The position numbers and the translations under genes were made by a program. Shown here one piece after another: positions 60,462 to 64,000 of a stretch of DNA of 64,000 bases. The notes under the pieces are model-generated. The model made no database searches. It was not told the DNA's origin and saw only the letters and a program-made list of their open reading frames with translations. The stretch comes from Chitinophaga sp. LS1 (GTDB lineage: Bacteria; Bacteroidota; Bacteroidia; Chitinophagales; Chitinophagaceae): NCBI RefSeq assembly GCF_034274695.1, contig NZ_CP128362.1:3164501-3228500 (forward strand). The letters run 5' to 3'. The first letter of the stretch is position 1. The number at the start of each line of letters is the position of its first letter.

Positions 60462-63400
60462 ATGAGGGGACTCATAAAATCTGCGCCACTACTATTGTGG
60501 CTGCTAGGCTATTTATGCCTGTTGTCCAATGCACAAAACCCTGTCGTAGTAAAGGGTGTAATAAAAGATGATACCGGCACACCACTGATTGGAGCCAGTA
60601 TACAGGAAAAAGGCCAGCCGGCAAACGGTGCACAAACAAATGTTGATGGCCACTTTCAGCTCACCCTGAAAGGCAATTCAAATACCCTGCTTGTTACATT
60701 TGTAGGGTACAAAAGAGAAGAAGTAAAAGTTGGAAAAGGTGACCTCAGCATCGTACTGAAACGCGAAAGCCAGTCAGTGAATGATGTGGTTATCATCGGC
60801 TACCAGAGCGTGAAAAGACGAAACGTTACTGCTGCCGTATCCTCTATTTCAGGAAAGGAAATTCAGGATATTCCTGAAGCCAGTTTCGACCAGATGCTGC
60901 AGGGCAGACTGGCGGGTGTAAGCGTCTTATCAAGTACCGGTGAGATAGGACAACGACCAACCATCGTGATACGTGGCGCCACTAATGTGGATTACGGCAA
61001 TGCGAATGGGGGCAACACCGGACCGTTGTATGTAATAGACGGTGTGATCTTCGATGTCAATACCATTGGTAGTTCTTACTCAGGTACCAATCCGCTGAGT
61101 ATGATCAACCCCAACGACATCGAATCTATTGACGTATTGAAAGATGCTTCTGCTTCCGCTATCTATGGCGCCCGTGGGGGAAATGGCGTTATTATCGTGA
61201 AAACGAAACGCGCTAAGATGGGTAAGCCACAGGTGAACATGGGCGGTTATGTGGGCATGACCACCCGCCCTTCATTTAGAGACGTAACGACCGGCGCCGC
61301 AGAGAGACGATTGAAAATGCAGTTGCTCAATGATAACCTGAGTTATCTGCTCACACAACAGAATACAATTCCCGTTCAATTGACAGACAGCCTGAATGTA
61401 GCTTTCAATAATGATGTAGACTGGCAGGGATTACTGATCCGGGATAATGCAATTGTGAATAGCGAAGATGTATCAGTAGCCGGTTATTTAGGTTCTTCCA
61501 ATTATCGCCTGTCACTGAACCACTATAATGAACAGGGTATGCTCAAAGGTTTTTCAATAGACAGGATGGCCCCTTCTTTCAACATATCCACCAATCCCCT
61601 GAAGAATTTAGGGATCACTGCAAACATCATCCTGAGCTCTGAACGCCGTAAGCATGGCACTGGCGGACAGGCAGGCCAGCTCTTTAACTCCTGGAACCTG
61701 CCTACCTCTTTTGCACACCTCACAGAGGAACAATATGCATTGTATACTGGACAGGCTAATCCGTATGATGATAACCGGATCTTTAGTTTCAATGGATCAA
61801 TTGGTCTGACGGATACGATTGTGCGCAACCTCGTACTGCATAGCACATATGCTGCGAATAACTTTATGGATAAATGGGATTATTTTTCACCTGCTACACT
61901 GAATGGATTACAGAATACCGCTTATTCCATTTACAGTAATAATCCTTCGTGGTCTTTTGAAAATTACCTGGATTACGATCTGCATGTCAAGGACCATCAT
62001 TTCAATGTGGTAGCAGGGGCCTCCGCCTATGATTTCAAAAATTATTACAGCTATGCATCGGCTGCTGGTATCAATGTAACAGGTATTACTACGCTACAGA
62101 CGGTGCCGGCAGGTACGAGCCTCTATGTATCGACTACGAACCAGGAAAAGACAACCGTATCTTACTACGGTCGCTTATCTTATGATTATAAGAATCGTTA
62201 CATCATTTCGGGTACGGTTCGTCGTGATGCCAGCTCTATTTATAGTCCGCAGTATCGCTGGGGTACTTTCCCATCAGTATCAGCAGGCTGGATCGCATCA
62301 GATGAACCATTCTTTGAGCCTGTTAAAAAAGTGGTGAGTTTCCTCAAATTCAGAGCCAGCTGGGGTATTACCGGAAATGATCCGGGTAGCTTTTATGCCA
62401 AGTACCAGGCACTATCCACCAATGCTTCTTACGTAGGCGGTACAACCGGTGTGTTGTACAACTATGGTACTTATACTACTGTAGGCGGCATTCCTTCTAC
62501 CTACAATGGTACTACAGTAATATCACCTTATGGTAATACCGGCAATTACCTGAACAATGGAGTAAGTGCCAGTACCAGCGTAAGATGGGAGAAATATATT
62601 CAGCCTGATCTGGGTATAGATGTCACACTCCTGAATAACAGGATTAATCTGACCATGGACTGGTACCGAAAGGATGCGAAAGATAAATACTTCTACAACA
62701 TCCCTGCACAGGCTACTACAGGTTATCAGTACTACTCCGGCAACTTTGTGGATGTGCGCAATGAAGGATTGGAAATAGGCATTAATACGAATAATCTTTC
62801 TCCCAAATCTGCCTTCCAGTGGAGTACCAGTTTTAATATCTCCTTCAATAAAAACTATGTAACAAAGCTGCCGAACAACAACCGCGACTTCATGTTCGGC
62901 GAAACCTGGTTCCAGCAAACATTTACTGTGGGAGAGCCTTTGTTTAATTACAAAGTATATAAGATAGACGGTTCCTTCGCCAACGATGCCAGTGTACCTA
63001 CGGACCCGATTACGGGCAGGAAACTCACTTATATGGGTACGACCCTGCATGGAGGCGATCCCCGCTATATCGACATGAATGGGGACTACAACATCGATTA
63101 TGATGATAAGGTAATAGCAGGAAATCCGATGCCGAAGATAACCGGTGGATTTGGGAATACATTTACATACAAAGGTCTTAGTTTAAATATCTTCTGTTCC
63201 TTCCTCACAGGCAGAAAGATCTTCAATGGTTATCTCTCCGATGCATTGAATGGTAGTAAGCTGTATCAATATTCCTGGGGCAGTAATGCCGGACCGGCAG
63301 CATTAACATCGCTGTTGAATCAGTTCTGGATGCATGAAGGTGATCAGACGAAATATCCTACGCTGGTAACCAATGTGGATAACGACCGGTATAATATTGC

Positions 63401-63656
63401 CAGTTCTTACTTCGTGGAAGATGGTAGTTTCCTGAAAATAAAGCAGGCTACGCTGAGTTATACCTTACCTCAATCAATCATTAAGCATATTAAAGTCAGA
63501 GGATTGAGTGTATATGGTATGGGTGAAAACCTGGTGACCTTCAAGAAAGCTGCCACCATACCAGATCCTGAGCTGGTAGATCCGACCACCGGTTCATCTA
63601 ATATCGCTTATCCATCAGCGCTCAAATTTACTTTGGGCGTACGTGTAGAACTTTAA
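60462..63656 (+). CDS. SusC/RagA-family TonB-dependent transporter (SusC-3)
   Basis: The 1064-residue product has a signal peptide (about 1-24), a CarboxypepD_reg-like domain (about 28-105, VVVKGVIKDDTGTPLIGASI) and a SusC plug (MLQGRLAGVSVLSSTGEIGQ; PLYVIDGVIFD; ESIDVLKDASASAIYGARGG). The barrel ends in FTLGVRVEL. It forms a separate transcription unit with the SusD-3 gene, 11 bp downstream. Confidence 0.95.
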   Translation: MRGLIKSAPLLLWLLGYLCLLSNAQNPVVVKGVIKDDTGTPLIGASIQEKGQPANGAQTNVDGHFQLTLKGNSNTLLVTFVGYKREEVKVGKGDLSIVLKRESQSVNDVVIIGYQSVKRRNVTAAVSSISGKEIQDIPEASFDQMLQGRLAGVSVLSSTGEIGQRPTIVIRGATNVDYGNANGGNTGPLYVIDGVIFDVNTIGSSYSGTNPLSMINPNDIESIDVLKDASASAIYGARGGNGVIIVKTKRAKMGKPQVNMGGYVGMTTRPSFRDVTTGAAERRLKMQLLNDNLSYLLTQQNTIPVQLTDSLNVAFNNDVDWQGLLIRDNAIVNSEDVSVAGYLGSSNYRLSLNHYNEQGMLKGFSIDRMAPSFNISTNPLKNLGITANIILSSERRKHGTGGQAGQLFNSWNLPTSFAHLTEEQYALYTGQANPYDDNRIFSFNGSIGLTDTIVRNLVLHSTYAANNFMDKWDYFSPATLNGLQNTAYSIYSNNPSWSFENYLDYDLHVKDHHFNVVAGASAYDFKNYYSYASAAGINVTGITTLQTVPAGTSLYVSTTNQEKTTVSYYGRLSYDYKNRYIISGTVRRDASSIYSPQYRWGTFPSVSAGWIASDEPFFEPVKKVVSFLKFRASWGITGNDPGSFYAKYQALSTNASYVGGTTGVLYNYGTYTTVGGIPSTYNGTTVISPYGNTGNYLNNGVSASTSVRWEKYIQPDLGIDVTLLNNRINLTMDWYRKDAKDKYFYNIPAQATTGYQYYSGNFVDVRNEGLEIGINTNNLSPKSAFQWSTSFNISFNKNYVTKLPNNNRDFMFGETWFQQTFTVGEPLFNYKVYKIDGSFANDASVPTDPITGRKLTYMGTTLHGGDPRYIDMNGDYNIDYDDKVIAGNPMPKITGGFGNTFTYKGLSLNIFCSFLTGRKIFNGYLSDALNGSKLYQYSWGSNAGPAALTSLLNQFWMHEGDQTKYPTLVTNVDNDRYNIASSYFVEDGSFLKIKQATLSYTLPQSIIKHIKVRGLSVYGMGENLVTFKKAATIPDPELVDPTTGSSNIAYPSALKFTLGVRVEL

Positions 63657-63667
63657 ACAGCCAATAC

Positions 63668-64000
63668 ATGAAACTTACATATATCTTAACCGCCCTGATC
63701 CTGTGTAGTGCCTGTAATAAATTCCTGGACAAGGATCCGCTGAGTACAGCTACGGACCAAACTACCTGGAAGTCAGAGTCCGATGCAAATGCTTCCGTCG
63801 CTGCCTGCTATTCCTTATTGCGCACAGCTTTCAATGCTTCTATACAATTTTATGTATATGGCGATCTGCCTACAGATGAATTTACGCCTGACTTTGTATA
63901 TGGCGGTGATGGCAGTGCTTATATGAATGCTGCCAAAGTGAACTGGGGCGTGAGTGTGCCTGTAGCCAATACATACGATGTACGCCTGAAGTTACGGGTG
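63668..64000 (+). CDS. SusD/RagB-family lipoprotein (SusD-3), truncated by window end
   Basis: The 111 visible codons have a lipobox (LILCSACNKFLDKDPLSTAT, Cys16) and the start of the SusD helical domain (WKSESDANASVAACYSLLRT). It follows SusC-3 by 11 bp. The window edge cuts the gene; no defect is visible. Confidence 0.9.
   Translation, partial: MKLTYILTALILCSACNKFLDKDPLSTATDQTTWKSESDANASVAACYSLLRTAFNASIQFYVYGDLPTDEFTPDFVYGGDGSAYMNAAKVNWGVSVPVANTYDVRLKLRV

Overview
The window looks like a chromosomal segment of a Bacteroidota bacterium, most likely a Chitinophaga-like member of the Chitinophagaceae. The reasons are three SusC/SusD-type outer-membrane systems, many small lipoproteins with a Cys-Lys-Lys lipobox, fasciclin/DUF5007/DUF5008/DUF4983-type lipoproteins, and large secreted RHS/YD-repeat proteins with DUF6443- and DUF5977-type parts. 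The species call is inference; there is no rRNA in the window.

Region 1 (1-23.3 kb) is a polymorphic-toxin island read mostly on the minus strand. One intact pair, a 1717-residue secreted protein with five DUF5977-like repeats (16313-21466) followed 4 bp later by a 1389-residue RHS protein (12139-16308), lies upstream of a string of displaced C-terminal toxin/immunity cassettes. These are an RHS fragment ending in an HNH nuclease with a DUF4265 gene (1154-3720), a glycine-rich toxin remnant with a small membrane protein (3721-4529), a toxin remnant with a broken single-TM gene (4800-6650, split by an IS3-family element), a hydrolase-like toxin cut by an IS5-type element and followed by two membrane proteins (6842-10080), an HNH remnant with DUF4262 (10165-11370), and the intact RHS with DUF1493. 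On the far side, on the plus strand, lie a small toxin-tail/membrane-protein pair and an orphan Imm53 gene. Parts of the RHS core are near-identical between copies. Three paralogous XRE regulators sit at cassette borders.

Region 2 (23.3-41 kb) is ordinary chromosome. It has a tRNA-Gln(CUG), a secreted subtilase, a TetR-controlled RND efflux operon (tetR-MFP-RND-OMF), a divergent AraC regulator with an EmrAB/TolC-like operon, a membrane glycosyltransferase-like protein, a small lipoprotein and a helical-repeat protein.

Region 3 (41.5-64 kb) holds nutrient-uptake loci. A ten-gene plus-strand operon (41504-58539, ended by a strong terminator) has two SusC/SusD pairs. The first is followed by a fasciclin-CBM6 lipoprotein and a DUF5007-like lipoprotein, the second by a fasciclin lipoprotein, a DUF5008/beta-propeller lipoprotein, an alkaline-phosphatase-superfamily/LamG-like lipoprotein and a DUF1735-F5/8C lipoprotein. 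It contains no recognisable glycoside hydrolase. Then come a macro-domain protein, two small genes (one a clear internal-deletion remnant of a DUF2961/GH172 gene) and a third SusC/SusD pair that runs off the window.
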